The notes under the pieces: model-generated
The model's input: only the letters and a program-made list of their open reading frames with translations
Database searches by the model: none
What the model was told of the DNA's origin: nothing
Origin: Talpa occidentalis
Lineage: Eukaryota; Chordata; Mammalia; Eulipotyphla; Talpidae
Direction of reading: 5' to 3'
DNA length: 64,000 bases
Assembly: GCF_014898055.3 (NCBI RefSeq)
Contig: NW_023602073.1
Span: forward strand, 83,494,678 to 83,558,677
In this document: one piece after another, positions 45,712 to 60,619 of the stretch
Layout of the letters: each line of letters begins with the position of its first letter
Position numbering within the stretch: the stretch's first letter is position 1
Position numbers and translations under genes: made by a program

Positions 45712-48700
45712 TCCTCCCCAAACTTTCAGGATACATCTCACAAAAATAAAGCTTTCATTTCTGTTGCACTCATTTTATGTTTAATATTTAATGAAACTGA
45801 ATTCCTACAATAACTAGTAAAACTGGCATTAAAGTCCTGGGAATAAATGCAATCGACTCTTGATTGGTATACAACTCAAAAGGGGCAACTGAAGTGTGCA
45901 GACATTCTGAGAGATGCCAACTCGCCACAGTGTAGTGTGCTTTGAGTGCCAGCTGGTCTTGTTAGTAAGGGAATGAAGAACATCTGTTGCTGTGGCAATT
46001 TGAGCTTAACAAAGATAATATCTCTGCCTTTGAGTCTTCTGTGTGTGTAGGCACAGGCATGGCCATATAAAAATATACAATGCAGAATATGATTTTTCAT
46101 AATAAATATCTGTATGATGAGAGCAAAGAGAAGGAAGTCACTAATTCTGCCCAAGTTAAGGAGGTCACTTAGAGCTGCTTCTTTAGGAACAGCAATAGGG
46201 AGATGAGAAATGGCAAGGAACAAAGCAGAGACTATGAAAAACTAAAGAAATGCCATAATACTTTGTAAAAATTGTGGAACACTTTAAATGTTTACATTTA
46301 ACAAATTAAAACTACAAACACACGCAAAAAGTGTTACTCACAGGAAATCACAGGATTTATTTTAAAAAGCCATCCAAACAGTATGGGCCAAGGATGGTAT
46401 GTTTAATGCTGTTTTATGAACAGCTGAATGATAAATATCCTGCCAGTGAATTTATATGATTCTATGCATAAAGTCATTTGGACATAATGCCAAAAATCTA
46501 TATTTGAAGTGCTTATAAATGTTCCAACATAGTCAAATTGCTTCCCGCCATGCATGGCTCCTTGCTTATTAGCACCTGGAGCCTGGTATATTAAGGTGAC
46601 TACAAACTGAAAGTGATCGGGGATGGCTATGTAGGGCATGTTTTAAAGAACTACATTAGCCAAGCAATAAAGGAGATGAGAGACAAATCATGTAGGACCT
46701 CACAGCCATGTTCAAAATTTGTAATAAAGGCAACATTTTCCCTCTGAGGAAAAAAGTGATTGGCAGTCACAAACTAATACCTGTATTTTCCCATTCTTTA
46801 CCTCATTCTCCTATAAGACTGTGATCCTCTCTTAAAAATAGAAGGGTTCAGAATTAAGTTTCAAGTTATTATGTATTCAACAGATTGGATAATAAAATAC
46901 TGAAAAACATCCTTAGTCAAGTAACTTGGGATATAGAATGATATGGTCCAAGGATAAAATTTTGGCTTAGCCTGAATATGAAAAATGTTCAAGAAAACAC
47001 TTATACTAGAGCTTTGCACAAATTCTGATCTAGATAAAGTATCCTAGCATCTCATAGTTTCTGCTGTTCTCAAGTCTCCACCATCATCATTCACTCTGAC
47101 ATAATCTACAAGGGATTTGGCTAACAATACCTCTCCCTATGGCACTGTATCTTACCCTAGCAGGTATGACTCGTGGTGATAGATGTTATAAACATACACA
47201 GACAGCATGTACATAAAAAGGTTGTGGTGTCTCAAGGAAAAAAGATATAGGCAGAGTGATGTTAACTGTCAGGGAATGTGATGATCAAGACTATTTTCTC
47301 AAACTTGTTAATAGCTCCACACTTTAAAGGGAAAAAAGGAATATACTTTTAGAAACATCGGAGAGAATAACCTTTAACTGAAGGAAGTATATCAGACAGT
47401 AAGTTATGGATGGATTTTTAAGAAGGACAAATACTGCTATAATGAGCACCCATAAACTGGAAAAAATCATGAGGTAGTTGACAGTTTTTCAAGCATTAAA
47501 ACTTTCCTTTTAGCTTTGAGTCATAGAGTTTGATTCTTTCAAGCTTGACCAGGCACTGATGGGGCTAACATGTTGACTCTCAACACGATTGACTGATGGA
47601 TTAAGGAATATTTAAAAATATACTTGACATTTTTAGGAGTCATGCAAATGCAACAATGTTTTGAAATTTTTAAATTAATTTATCTTGCTTACTTTTTTTC
47701 CACACAAATGTAAGATTAATTTGTATGATTAAATGATAGGATTTTACAATTTAATTACTTATCAGTAACATGACAGAATTTTAAAAGCTAGCACAAAATG
47801 GTAGACTGGACAAAGCTAACGAAATGTGAAGGTTAAACTCTGGGATCTTTTTATTAATGATTAGACTCAGATTCAGTGGTCCTCAGTGTTTGACTTTAAG
47901 AAATGCAGCTGTGAGCCGAAGTTTGTGGAACCTGTCCCTATTTACAACTTGTCCATATTGAGGTTGAAGTTTCTATTATCACCCCATCATAAAAGGGAGA
48001 ATGTCTCTGTTATGTTTATGAATGGATTGTGAATAGAATGGAATGACATGAATGGAATTCTACCTTTTCTAAGTTGTTGCATTGAATGAGAGAATCTTTA
48101 CAATTGTTGTATGTGTTACTACTAGCATTTACCAGTACTGGTTTATATATATTAGTCCGTTTTTAGGTGATGGTGGCAGTTCAACAAGGGCAGTATTTTT
48201 TGCTATGATCTACAACGAGAAATGTATTATATATCAATTCATATAAATTTATAATACAAACCTAGTATTTATATAGCATCTATTTATTATTATATTTATA
48301 TAAATATCTATACAAATTATATAAATGTACATATGAACCAAAAATCTCACAAAACACACTGTATTCTTAACCACTAGTAATGCTCTGACAGAAACCTATG
48401 CATATATAGGGCTCCCAAATCACTGTGTCAATACCATCTCAGCTCCCCAATCTTATAAAAAATTGTTGGCTGTACCAGTCAGCAAAAGTAATTCCCTCAT
48501 GAGACATCTCACTGAATCAGTGTCAGGCCATGGGGCCCCAGGGGAATACCACAGGAATGAGTCTAAGAAATTTCCAGGGGCATCAAGTTGATGGAAAGTG
48601 CAGAATGAAGCATCCCAAAGGGGAGGAACAGAAAGTGGAGTCTGGGGGATAAGGAGTTGGTGGTTCTTGTCTAGCACTGCAAGCCTAGCCAGTTACTAGG

Positions 48701-50070
48701 CCTAGGCACTATGAGGAATTAATATCAATTATGGGGGGAAGGGTGTGTGCCAAGAATATTGCCCTATGAAGATTCAGAGAATAGTCTATTCTATTATTTC
48801 ATAATTTAAAAAATGTCTTATGACTTTCTAGGTTGGCAATCCCCAATCTTCCTTTCTGTCTCTCCATTTTGGGTCCTGGGGGAGAGATTTTGATTAACTG
48901 GGTTTGAATTATGTGTGTATGCCTGTACTAATCCATTGTAAACAAAGAATAGGAAATTGGATCCTATAGACAAGACATGGCCATTTTCTATTCCAAATTT
49001 TCTACATCAAAGAGGTTAATTCCAGCAGGTGGAGGTCCTATGAGATAGGCATCCATCCACTTTAGGCATCATCTACCAGAGATTTAAATATTCTTAGGAT
49101 TTTGGAACCCAGTCCTAAGCTTTGCAAGGGCTGTACACCAGGGTATATATACAAATAGCAAGTGTTATTCTGATTTACTGGAGGAGAATCCAGAAATAGA
49201 AGGCTGAGTGATTACTCAAGAGTTTCATAGGTGAGTCCACAGAAGAGACAATGTTAGATCCATACCTTCTTACTCCTAGTGAATGACACCATATGTTTGT
49301 CCAACACAATGTACTCAGAAAACTTACTGGCATCAAAACTGCTTTGCTCACGTCATTCCTTCATAAAATAGCCTACATAATCTTAGTTAATATGATGCTC
49401 TTAAAAAAGTTATGTTCCCTTCTACATATCTTATGTAGTATTGTAATGTTTGATCACTTGCTCTGGTCCTCATATAAATTCAGCAGTCTATAATTTCCTG
49501 TGACACTCCTTTTCCCTTTTTTACTAGGGAGGGAAAGCATTTCTCTTCTTTCATCTTTCAGAGGTTTTTTGTGTGTCCTATATAATTCCTCAGAACGATT
49601 GAATAGTGGCTCCGTAGTGACAGCAGTAAAGCAATTTGTGAACCTTCAAAAAAGATGCAGTGCAAGTAAAAATTATTACTGTGCGTTAACCAAGTAACAT
49701 GACACCTAATATATATTAATCTGATCCTCATGTCCATAACTCTGACTTTTCCAGAATCATGTCTATAAAAATATATATTTAAAATATGAGAGAGATATTG
49801 GTCAAACTGGAAGAAAAAAATTTATGCTTTTTACTTTTTTTTTTTGTTTAGAACCAACCCACGGGGTTATGACCATGGGCATTTTGGGTAGCGTTCATTG
49901 TTATTGGTTGAGAACATTAATAGCCCTAAGCTTAGTTTTCTATTATCCATTCTGCGTCTCTGTCAGGGTCCTGATAAAAATAACTCTTTAGTAATTAGCT
50001 AAAACCCACAAGAGTCTTCACACATTCTCTTGACCGTCTTATACTTACTATCCCATAAGATCTCTACAAT
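45712..50070. other. intergenic DNA, no gene seen
   Basis: 45820-46760 is repeat-free. 48236-48330 is a very AT-rich patch. 48440-48760 and 48880-49260 may be old unclassified repeats. No ORF of interest. Confidence 0.4.
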
Positions 50071-50086
50071 GAAAGGTAATGCTTTA

Positions 50087-50353
50087 GGGGCCTCTCTGGT
50101 GGCGCAAGAGGTTAAGATGCAACCTATGAAACTTACCACAGCCACAGCAGCACGAGTTTGATCTCCGGCCAGGGAGCAACGCACACGGCGCAGCAGACCT
50201 CTCCTGACTCGCCCGCAGCTTCCCTCAGCAGTGTATTTCAGTCAATCTGTCTGTTCTCTTCCCCTCTGTCTCTGGCGAATCCTCTCACCTCTCACACCTC
50301 TGGCCTATACCCCCATTCTTGTACGCATAAATAAATAAAACTTAAAAAAAAAA
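50087..50353 (+). mobile_element. tRNA-derived SINE (copy 11)
   Basis: Plus-strand copy with perfect 16-bp target duplication GAAAGGTAATGCTTTA (50071-50086 and 50354-50369). Head GGGGCCTCTCTGGTGGCGCA and tail GCATAAATAAATAAAACTTA. Variant with 'ggcgcagcagacctctcctg' and 'actcgcccgcagc'. Confidence 0.95.
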
Positions 50354-50369
50354 GAAAGGTAATGCTTTA

Positions 50370-52067
50370 TAAGTGTGTGTGCATACGTGTGTTTCAGAAC
50401 TTACGTTTCAATAAAGGATGTAGGTGACTGCTCTTTTTAGAAAAGGGTCCAACAGAAAGAGAAATATATGAGAGGAACTCAGTTAGTGGTCAGGAAGGAA
50501 CTTAGCTGGAGGTAGCAACTTTGCTTTGTCAGAAGTTAGTAGCTGGTGGTCATCATCATCATAGAGAAGTATCTGGTTTCTGCTTCAAAAGTCTGAGCAG
50601 TTTTTAAATCTCCTTTTACGTTCTCTCCCCCCCCCCCACCCCCATAACCCGGCTCTCCATACAATGGGTTTCAAATTGATTCACCATTTTCTAAAATTTA
50701 CTGGATTTAATTTTCCCCTTGGTGACTGAAAGGATAGCAATTTATATACTGGTTGCCCACCAACCCACCTACCCCCGACCAACAAAATCTCTTCTTTTGG
50801 TTTTTCAAAAACGAACTTGAACTGCTTCATAAAGCTATAATTCACTACCACTAGGAACTGAGAAAATGAAAGTACTGAGTAAGCTTTATTCTACCAGGGT
50901 GAGGGCCAAATAAACTCAAAGGATACTTAAAGGGAGAGAGTACTGTACCTATACTTAGGCCTTTCACTGCTTGTGGGTCATCTAGTGTTCCTTCAAGTGA
51001 ACTTGTTTTCCCCTCAAAGGCCCTGCTGCTGCAGCCTAACAGTGGTCTACAAGAATGTTCTGTTGATCTGCTAGTTTTTTCTGCAGTTTTCTTTTTCACA
51101 TTTAAATTTAGCATAGAAACAAGGTAAACCTGTACAGGGAAGAACTTAAGCTGGATGAAGTTGATAGCAGCAGAGCACAGATGTCTGGGGGAGCACAAAC
51201 TATCTCACCCAATTTACCATGAATATTTCATTAGATTCAGGGGTAAAGTTATTACTTTCTGAGAAGTTTCCTATAGAGAACAAACTATGAGAATTTGGTC
51301 TTCCACTGACATGTATTAGATGGTTCCCCAGGGTGGGACAGGAATGTCTCCCTTAGGAAGCCATTACATCCAGGTTGAGCTATCAATAAACTGTTCCCTG
51401 TATTTGGTCTAATTAAACTGGACATATTAGTTTGGGAGGGGGTATAAAATTGAGATGCTGACACACCAGCATTTATGCTGCTGACACAAATGATCTCAGG
51501 ACAGTTGATGTAAGTGGTGCTGACATAAACCTTCTCATTGAGAACAGCTTCTAGAAGTGCTTTCCCACTAGCTTCAGTAGATTAACTTGAGTATTGTCTG
51601 GGCTGAGAGTTGAAACATCTACATACTGAGATTCAATCCCCTGATATGAACAATTAACCTACTGATTTTTTAAAATTATTAATTTCTATCATGGCAAAAA
51701 CAAATTAAAGCATGACTTCTTTTAAAGTTCAGTATTAGATGAAGAATGCAGTACTAATTATCATTGTACTAGAATAGTTTGCAGGGTTCTAAAGATGACC
51801 GAAGTTCATTTAGTTTGGGGTGAAAATAGAGGCATAATTATTATTGCATAAAATAAGGCACACTGTAATACAAATGTCATGTTAAGATGACTTTTGAGCT
51901 ACTGAGTTAACTATTGCTACTGTTGATAATTTTGTAGATTAATGTGATGAAAGCTGTGGAGAACCGCACACACACTCAGCATAATACACACATCTTTCAC
52001 GGATTTAGGATCTCCTAAAGTCACCTGTGAACTATTGGTTCCATTACATGATCAGAGATGGCATTTC
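50370..52067. other. intergenic DNA, no gene seen
   Basis: Poly-C tract at 50628-50644. 51300-51480 has 'gctatcaataaactgttccc' and could be an LTR scrap, too weak to call. Confidence 0.4.
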
Positions 52068-52331
52068 TTTTTTTTTTTTTTTTAACTTATTTATTTATAC
52101 AAGCACCGGGTACAGTCAGAAGTGCAGGAGGGGGAGAGAATTCACCAAAGCCAGAGCGGAGAGTAGGACAGGCAGAGTGATGAAGTACACTGCTGAGGGG
52201 AGCAGCAGGCAGCAGGAGAGGTCTGCGCACCATGTGGGACCCTCACCCAGCAGCTGGGGATTGAACCGGTGCTACAAAGGCTATGGGCAGCTTCGCAGCC
52301 CAGCGCTCAACCGCTGTGCCACCAGGGAGGC
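52068..52331 (-). mobile_element. tRNA-derived SINE (copy 12)
   Basis: Minus-strand copy, poly-T at left, head 'gtgccaccagggagg'. Shares 'accctcacccagc' with copy 2. Target duplication not clear. Confidence 0.9.
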
Positions 52332-55300
52332 GTATTCAAGTCCTCCAAGAAGTTAATGCCATGGTAGAATTAGATATGCCAGATACATTGGGAGGATATG
52401 CCCACAAATTATGAAGGAGGGAGTAGGACTTGACAGGTGAACCTTCAGACCTGGAAGAAAATCTGGTGCCTGTTAAAGCACGGAGTGAAGGAAGGACTGA
52501 CAACGAATCTCAGACTCTAGAATGCATTTCTAGAAAGTCCTGGGGTAATTAACATGAGCATCATCATCAAAATACCTTACTTGCTATTTAGGTGTAGAGC
52601 CCACAATCTTCACCAAGGTCCCACAGGAACCATGATAACATCCAGTGTCTCTCTCAGTTTGTGGTCTCATTGGGATGAAGTCCTGAGACTATTGTCCAGT
52701 TTCTGATCCCCATGTGGGCTACTGGTCCTTTCGCTCACTTCCACAAAAGACACACGGAGGATTTCCTTTCCTTAAATAGTAGAACAGACCATAGACTACT
52801 CTCTCCTGGGTCTATGTCCTCCAGGGAAGAGAGCTGCATTAGGTGGGAAAAAGGAGAGGGGTTCTGAGAGAATAAAGTAGCAGGAACAGGGTGGGGAGAG
52901 CTCCTCTGGGGGAGAAAATGAACTGCTCTCAGGACTCAAGGGATTTTAGATAATTCATTCACTTATCAACAACCAGGGATGAAGCAGTGAATATGTATCA
53001 TACACTGTTCTAGCTCCTTAGGACATAACAGTGAACAAAATAAAAATTCAGGCCCTTTTTATTGTTACCAATGTAGTAAGGAGACACAAATTTATATGTA
53101 CACAATAAAGAAGAGGCTTAACTAAATTATATCTAGATAATTTAGTTATTACACATAAAATGCAGCTTTTCTTAAATTTGGTTTTCAGCAGGAATTGCTC
53201 ATCTGCTATTACCAGAAGCAGAAGTCTCTTCTCTGTTTTTTTAGCGCCTATTAAGTTCTTTGCATTTGGCTTCCTGCTTCTTTCCCTGGGGAGAAAACAC
53301 TTCCTTTGTAGAAATTCATCAAGTGTAATTTCCAGGAAGTCACTGACAGAAAGAGATGATCCTGACTGTATTATTTAGTTAATACCTTTGATTTCTGAAA
53401 ATCCTACTTTTATAGCCATATGTTAATAAATTTTTTAAAACCAGTTCAGAAAATACATTTGAAATATAACTGGCTAAAACCAAATTAAAACACCTAGTCT
53501 TTAATTCTAAATTCAATGGAATAAGCCTACTGAGATAGACGTGGCATGGATAAAGACAGCCAAGAATCTCACTGATTATGATCTAAAATCCACAGATCTC
53601 CTCGGAAATAAATAGGGATGAAACAATTACAAGTACCCAACTGTGAGGAAGGCAGGCATTCCAATTCTCCCTTGCTACATTAAACAATATAGTCTGCAAT
53701 CTAGAGTGACAGGAGGAGAAAGCCAAGTAAGAAATAATGACTTCAAGTGTGCGGGATTCATAATTAAACCCTGACCCCATTATAGTGCCTGGCCCTACAA
53801 CATTTGAACATATACAATTCCAGCTTGATTTAATGAAAGTGGGGGGGAGGATGGAAAGGACTGTTTAAGGTCTTACGGGTTCATCTTTTCAGGAAAAAGT
53901 AAAAAAATTGACAATTCATATTTAAACTTAATGATACAGTTTAAAAGGGAGTATAAGTGAATCATCAAAATACTCCTCCACCCCAAATCCATACCTGGAC
54001 ATAGATTCTATTTTTAACTTCTTAAATTAAAAAAGCAAAAATTATCCTAGTAGCTGTGGGCAGTTGAAATTTTAATGAAACTGGATGAGGCCTACAATCA
54101 ATTAAAGACAATGTAGGTCACAACCAGAAATAATTTACAGTATGTATGGAAACATCCCTCATCCCTGCTATGACTAACATTTTTAAGAGTAGGTCACACA
54201 ATCCTCACTCTCTCTCCACTGCTGCATCTACATTCTGCTGTTGTGAGGCTCTTTCTCAAGTGCCCAAAACAACGGCTATAACAGTTCTTCTCCTTTCTTG
54301 GCTTGCTTGATTCCTTCATCTGGTCTCTGATCCAACAACAGCATATAAAATTTCTAGGAATAATCCTTGAAATATGTGAGAACTGTATAATTTGTGCCTC
54401 TGTCAGAAATTTTTGACTTAGTAACTGTGGATCACTTGTGAGCCTGTGGATCAATTTCTGCAGGCCCTTGAATCTCCTGAAATGAATCTAATTCATTTTT
54501 GTAACATATACTCATAGACTTTTTCAGGGGAGTAAGGTCCACATCTTCTGTAAGATTTTCAAGTGTGTTCTTATTCTCTAAAAGGTTAAGAAACATGGTA
54601 AACCTACTGAGAACTTGGGTACCAGAAAAAATTTAATAGAATATATAAAATAAAAATGAATGACAGTGTTTCATCAGATCAAGTATAGAACTTCATTATA
54701 AAATGTAAAAAAATTGCAACTGGGAATTGTAATGACTTGCCTGAAATCATTTATACACTGAACAATACTATGTAGATTAAATTGGTCTTGTCTTCTCTAT
54801 TGTTTCCTGTTTCAAACCTAAACCTTACTCTTTTTTTTTTTCAACTAGAGTGAAAGTTACTTAAAAGAAAGGACCTTAACTTGAAATGATAATGGTGATT
54901 ATTAGTTGTTTAATTATTAGTAGTTAGCAACCCAAAATGCAAGAATTATGCACTGTTGCTAGCACTACTTTATATTTAGAGAATTCAATCTCTCTCTTAA
55001 AAATCCTGGATAATGAGAATACTAACTTAAATCAAATACACTCAATAGGTCAGGCAATTTTCAGATAAAGGAAACTTTTTAAAATGGAATGCTCTTGAAA
55101 TGATGGATTCTCAAATTTGAAGATCTGAGACACTTAATTTTTCTGTTACCCAGTTGATTTATGGATTGATTAAAAAAGAAGCTTCCATTTACCTATGATA
55201 TCTTTTATTAGACTATGGGAATCAGAGTAACTTTCTTCACATTTTTATTTAACCTTTACCAGATAATCCAAATCTTCCCTTTGTCTGTTTCACTGATTTA

Positions 55301-55715
55301 TAAAAGGCTTTAGGAATGGTTTTATTTTGTAAGAGAACTAAAGTGCCCTCTACTGTTACTTGTCTGTCATTACAGTCAAATATATGAAGAAAATCGATTA
55401 AATAGAAAAGTTGTCCTTATTGAAATAAAAGCAATAAATTAATTTTTGATAGTTAAAATTATGAGTTACACTTATAAAAAGTAAATTATCATTGAATAAG
55501 CCTTTTGAAGCATTTACATGTTTTATAATTTTATTTGTAAATAAAATCCCAAATATTCCCTTTAATCCTATTTTTGTCCCTTATGTTGGTACACATATGG
55601 AGATAGGAAGTTGTACTCCCAATATATAGCTATGTAAATAGCTGACAACTTAATAAAATTTGAGAGAAAAAATGCAAATTAAACTTTACAAAGAACATTT
55701 CCAACTTCTGACATT
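52332..55715. other. intergenic DNA with an L2-like fragment
   Basis: No gene. An L2-like 3' piece lies at about 52955-53080 ('gcagtgaatatgtatcatac', 'ttaggacataacagtgaaca'). The rest is unique AT-rich DNA. Confidence 0.4.
52955..53080 (+). repeat. L2-like LINE fragment
   Basis: 'catacactgttctagctcct', 'taggacataacagtgaacaa' and 'aaaattcaggcccttttt' follow L2 order. Confidence 0.55.
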
Positions 55716-55732
55716 GGTTTCAATTAATTTTT

Positions 55733-55998
55733 TTAAAGATTTATTTCTTTATGCATGCAGGAGCTGGGGTACAGGACAGAGATTTGGGGGGTGAGAGGAT
55801 TCACCAGAGACAGAATGGGAAACAAAACAGGCAGACTGACTGAAATACACTGCTGAGGGGAGCAGCAGGCGAGACAGGAGAGATCTGCTTTGCCATGTGG
55901 GTTGCTCCCTGGCTGGCCAGGGATGGAATTTGTGCTGCAGAGACTGCGGATTGCTTCATAGCGCAGTGCTTAACCCCTTGTGCCACCAAGGAGGCCCC
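55733..55998 (-). mobile_element. tRNA-derived SINE (copy 13)
   Basis: Perfect 17-bp target duplication GGTTTCAATTAATTTTT (55716-55732 and 55999-56015). 'gcgagacaggagagatctg' variant with several later mutations. Confidence 0.95.
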
Positions 55999-56015
55999 GG
56001 TTTCAATTAATTTTT

Positions 56016-58440
56016 ATATTGCCAAATATTTTTACTATGTGGACTAACAGCTTTTAAAAAAGATGAATCAAAAGATATATTTTCAATTTAAATATTCAAA
56101 GCATAAAATAATTAAGAACAAAACATGATTAATAAAGTTTACTACTGAAAATCTCTCTTGTTAAGATGTCATATGATTAATATTGAATAGCAAAAATAGA
56201 AACATCTTAAGACATTTACATATCTGCTGGTGGCAAACAAGTCTTGACTATATGCATATTACTTCCCTTCATTAAAAATTTCAAGTTAGGTCAGATATTT
56301 TGAATCATTATTACTAACAGCATCATTAGATAGTCAGTAAATGTCATTTGTAAGCCTTAATATTTCAGTTATCTCTAGATACTAAGAGGCCAAACATTAG
56401 TGGAAAAATTCATTTACAAGTTTATAAATCTAATCATCACAGAAATGTTTCTTGTTTCTCACTCTTTTTATAAGACTATTACATCACCACCACAATTTTT
56501 AAAATTTCCTACTTGTTGGTAGCTATTCAGATCTTTCACAAAGACACAAATGCTGGCTGCTGGCCTTTTGGCATCTCTTAATATTTTCATAGACCTCAAC
56601 TGAACTTTCAGTCTGTTGATGGAACCTCAGAGGCTACAATAGAAAAAAGCTTCTATTTGTCTTTTTCACCCTTCACTCTTAATCCTTTCCATAAGCCACT
56701 TGAAAGTAGTGTACTCAGCAGTTCAGGGATAGAGAAGAAAAAAAGAAAAATCTATGTTCACTCCATAATGTTTGAGTCCCCTTTTTCATCCAGAGAAAAG
56801 AAAATTAAGCAAATATTAAAACCGGGGACAATATGGTGCAGATAACTAAAATTAATATTGGATGAGCTTCAAACATAGTTATTTGAACTTGTAACAGTCA
56901 TTTGAACTTCCGTATGCCAGAATTAATCAGCAGAAGCAGCCATAAAATCACATACAAAACAGGGAAAATGGCTTACTAATGTGAGCAGAGGCAAAAGGGG
57001 CCTGCCAAATAGTACTGAGCTCACACCCAAATTATAGAAATGTGTCATAACACACAGGTCCTTCTTGGGTGTCAGTTAGTCACTCTTACCTTTCCTAAAG
57101 GCCTGAGAAGAAGTGCTGTCAGCTGACTTTCCTCACACTCAAGATATTCCAAGGAAAGAGGTGTGGCTCTGTCTTGTTTCTCCATGTCACATCTGGATCA
57201 GATCGCAGACCTGTCTCCAGGTCTATGGGAAGGCCAGTTTCTGCAGGAGCAATTCTGGGTGAAGGTGAGTGTTTTGCCTACCCTCTCTAATTAGATACTA
57301 CCTCAAAGCAAGGATACAGATAGTGGCTGCTGACATAAGCTGTGGTTTCCAATAAAATCCTATTGGTAATAAAAATTTTAGATGACTTCCTGGAAAATGA
57401 TAAAGGGCCAATTCTTTGAGATGCAATTTACCTCTGATGTAGTTTCCCTCAAGCTCCGGGGACAGTTGCATTGTTAGCCCCGAGTCTGTAGGGTACATCT
57501 TTAGCTAATAAACTTTAGTACATCTGCACTGCAAATCCTCTCAATGATTTTTTTTTTACTCTATTAAATGCCTGCTGCAATGTATGCTGCTTAATTTGCT
57601 GTGGCCAATTTTTCTGACCTTTGTGTTCTGGCAAACCTTTTATAATGTCAGACAAAATGTGGGTGAATAGACATGTGAAATCTATTGCAAATAAGAGAAG
57701 TTTACTATGATGCAAAATAAAATCCAAGTTTTATATGCCCTTTAAGAAATGTTTGCAGGAATAAGAGAGATTAAGAAAAAAAATGGGATTGGTGGGCGTA
57801 CTTTAACATCCTGAGGATTATTACAAATCTCATGGCAAACTAGGACAATTAACTGAAAAGCGAATCAATGGATAGTGGATTGCTAGGATTTGAAAAGAGA
57901 AGCAGTGTTAGATGCTATAGCCAGTCTTTCTCTCTGGGAGGCAAGCTATTGTCCCAGAGCCCTGGATTTAGCCATTTCTCCTAGAATGCTTGATTCTTTT
58001 GAACGAGGACCAAGGTCAAGGTCCTAGGTTTGCTGGGTGCTCCTCCGATGTTTTTGCTTTCTGGCCCTTTCAGTAAAGAAAACTAAAAAAATCTATGCAT
58101 ATATATATACACTTAGGGAAACACTTGCCTTCCACTATACAGAAACAAATACATAACTGTATGTGTACATGAACATCCATATACAAATACATATCCTAGA
58201 AATCTTGCGTTGTCACTAATATCTCCAGTAGCAATTCACTCCCAAAGGGCTCCTTGCCTTCAGGCTGTCTGAAGGGCATTTGTATGCCCTTCCACAGCCA
58301 ATAATAATTGGCTTTCAATAATCTCAACACATTTACTCATTTGCTCAATCCTTTAGTACATCTAAAATACCTTTAGAATTGCTTTCCTCATACTACAATA
58401 AGCAACTTACTAAGAAGAGTTTGGCACTTATTTGTATTTC
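56016..58440. other. intergenic unique DNA
   Basis: No gene or repeat recognised. 57520-57800 is a repeat-free stretch with an ATGCAAAAT octamer-like word, a possible conserved non-coding element. Confidence 0.35.
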
Positions 58441-59000
58441 TCTCTCACTCTATTCAGACTGGGGGTATATAGCCAAATACTGTGTTTATAAATCACAATT
58501 TAAAACTCTTTATCTGTGATATATGCTGTGAATATTTTCTACCTGTTTATCAGTTGTTTTTGTTTTTTTTTTGTCATTCAATTTTCTTATTAGAAAGTAC
58601 TTAACATTATTAACCTTTTATTACATATGGAATTTCAGATCATAGTTGGAAAGTTTTTCCTTACAGATTTTAGAGGGAAAAATCTTTATTTTCTTCTGGC
58701 ACTTGTTTTATATTTACCTCTCTGATCCATTTGGAGTTTACTCTTGGGTATAATGAAAGGAATGAATTGCTGTTATCTCTTTTCCAAATTGTTATCCAGT
58801 TGTCCCTACACTATATATTAAACAGAGTATCTTTGCTTGAGTGAACTGAGACACCATTTTTATAATAAACTGAGTTCTGTGGAACATTTATACCTGGTAG
58901 TAGTTTTTCCTTGTGCTTTCCCCATATGTCCCCAGCTCTTCATAGTTAATAATTTCCTAGCTATTCTCGAATTTTTATTTTCAATTTTTGTAAAATTAAA
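58440..59000 (-). mobile_element. L1 LINE ORF2 fragment, minus strand
   Basis: Reverse ORF2 text: 'ctctctgatccatttggagt', 'aaattgttatccagttgtcc', 'aataaactgagttctgtgga', 'cctagctattctcgaatttt'. Strongly diverged. Confidence 0.6.
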
Positions 59001-60619
59001 AATTTAATCAACAGTAAGGTGGCTTTCACTATAACATCAATAATTTATAGTAAACTTGAATTCTGGGCAATCCTTTTATAAACAAAGAGGAATGATATCT
59101 TTTTATTCCTAACTGTGAAATACTTATTTCATGTCTATACAAGTTGAAAATAAAATTATTTCCAAATGTATAGCCTTAAAATATTTTTATTGCCTTATTC
59201 CTAATATCACCTTGTTCTTCCTACTCTTGATCTTTTACGATTACCTTCTCTCATAAAGGGGAAAGAAACACTGTGTTCTGGTAGTTTCTACTTCACAGAT
59301 ACAGAATTTGTAGTTGAAACATTTTATCTCATCATTATTGAGATTAATCAAACCCTCAGATGTATGCACGTATGGCCCAAAAACTGACTCAAGACAACTG
59401 CAATCCACTGACTCTTCTTTGGGACTGTATCTGTACTGAAGTTCCCCTACAGAGACCAGAGAAGATTAACCAACTCTGATTCCATCACAGTAATTTATGC
59501 TAGTTTACACACCCGGCTAGGCAAACTTTAGGTCAATTTCTTCTGTTTCAAATGTGTGATTTTAGAAATAACATCTACTGATCCCAGTGGCACACAAAGT
59601 TCCACTGTGTCTTAAAAATCCAGATCCTATAGTATTTATGCTTATCATTATAGTACATTTTCTTTTGTTTGTGGCGTAAGTTAGCATTTTAAAAACTATA
59701 TTCTTTGTTCGGTTGAATCAAAAACAGAGTAATTCTTTCCATTAACTGTGGGAAAAGTTTTGTAATCTCAAGGTCAACCACATATTATAGTTGATCAGTA
59801 GAATTTTATACTTCATTGATCTAGTCCAAAGCTTTTAAAAATACAACTCAAAAGATATTACACCAGCTTAGATACTCAATTTTATGTAGCTTTAAGCCAA
59901 TGGACCATTTCATGAAAGCTTCGTTTTTCAATCAGGAGAGATTGCCCTCAGTGTTAGAGAACTTTCATTTTAGTACTTTTCCATTTAGCAACTTTTGTGA
60001 TTATTCTTGCTATTGATACTTTTAGTCATTTTAATGTCTTCTTTTCTGCCTTATCACTTGATATACTTTCCCATTTTTCTATTAAGTCTTTGTTTTAATT
60101 ATTTAAGAGCCTCCCCCCTATTATGGCTATTAATCCTCTCGATGTCATCATTTTGGAGATATTTCCCCAAATTATTGTTTTTTCACATTTTCTTTGGCAT
60201 ATTTTGATACAAAAGTTTTAATTATTTATTTTGGCCTTTTATCGTGAATTTTTGAAGATTTCCTGCAATCTTCAGATCATATAATATTTCACTTATTTTA
60301 CTTTTCAAAACTATTAATCTCTTTTACCAGCTACACTTTATTTTGCTATACAATAGGAGGCAACAGTCTACATATTTTTTTTCCTGTTAACCAATTGTCC
60401 TAGCATTACTCATTGATATTCATTAACTATTAGTTTATAATGATATATATCATATACGTAATTGTTTATGCAGGCTCTCTTGTCCAAATCACTACCACAT
60501 TTGTCTATTCCTGAGACAACAGTATTCCATTTTGATTATTGTAGCTTTGAAATTGTTTCTGGCTAGTTCTTTGCTGATTTCATAAAGCTTAAATCAAGGT
60601 GTTATCAAGGTTGCATTTT

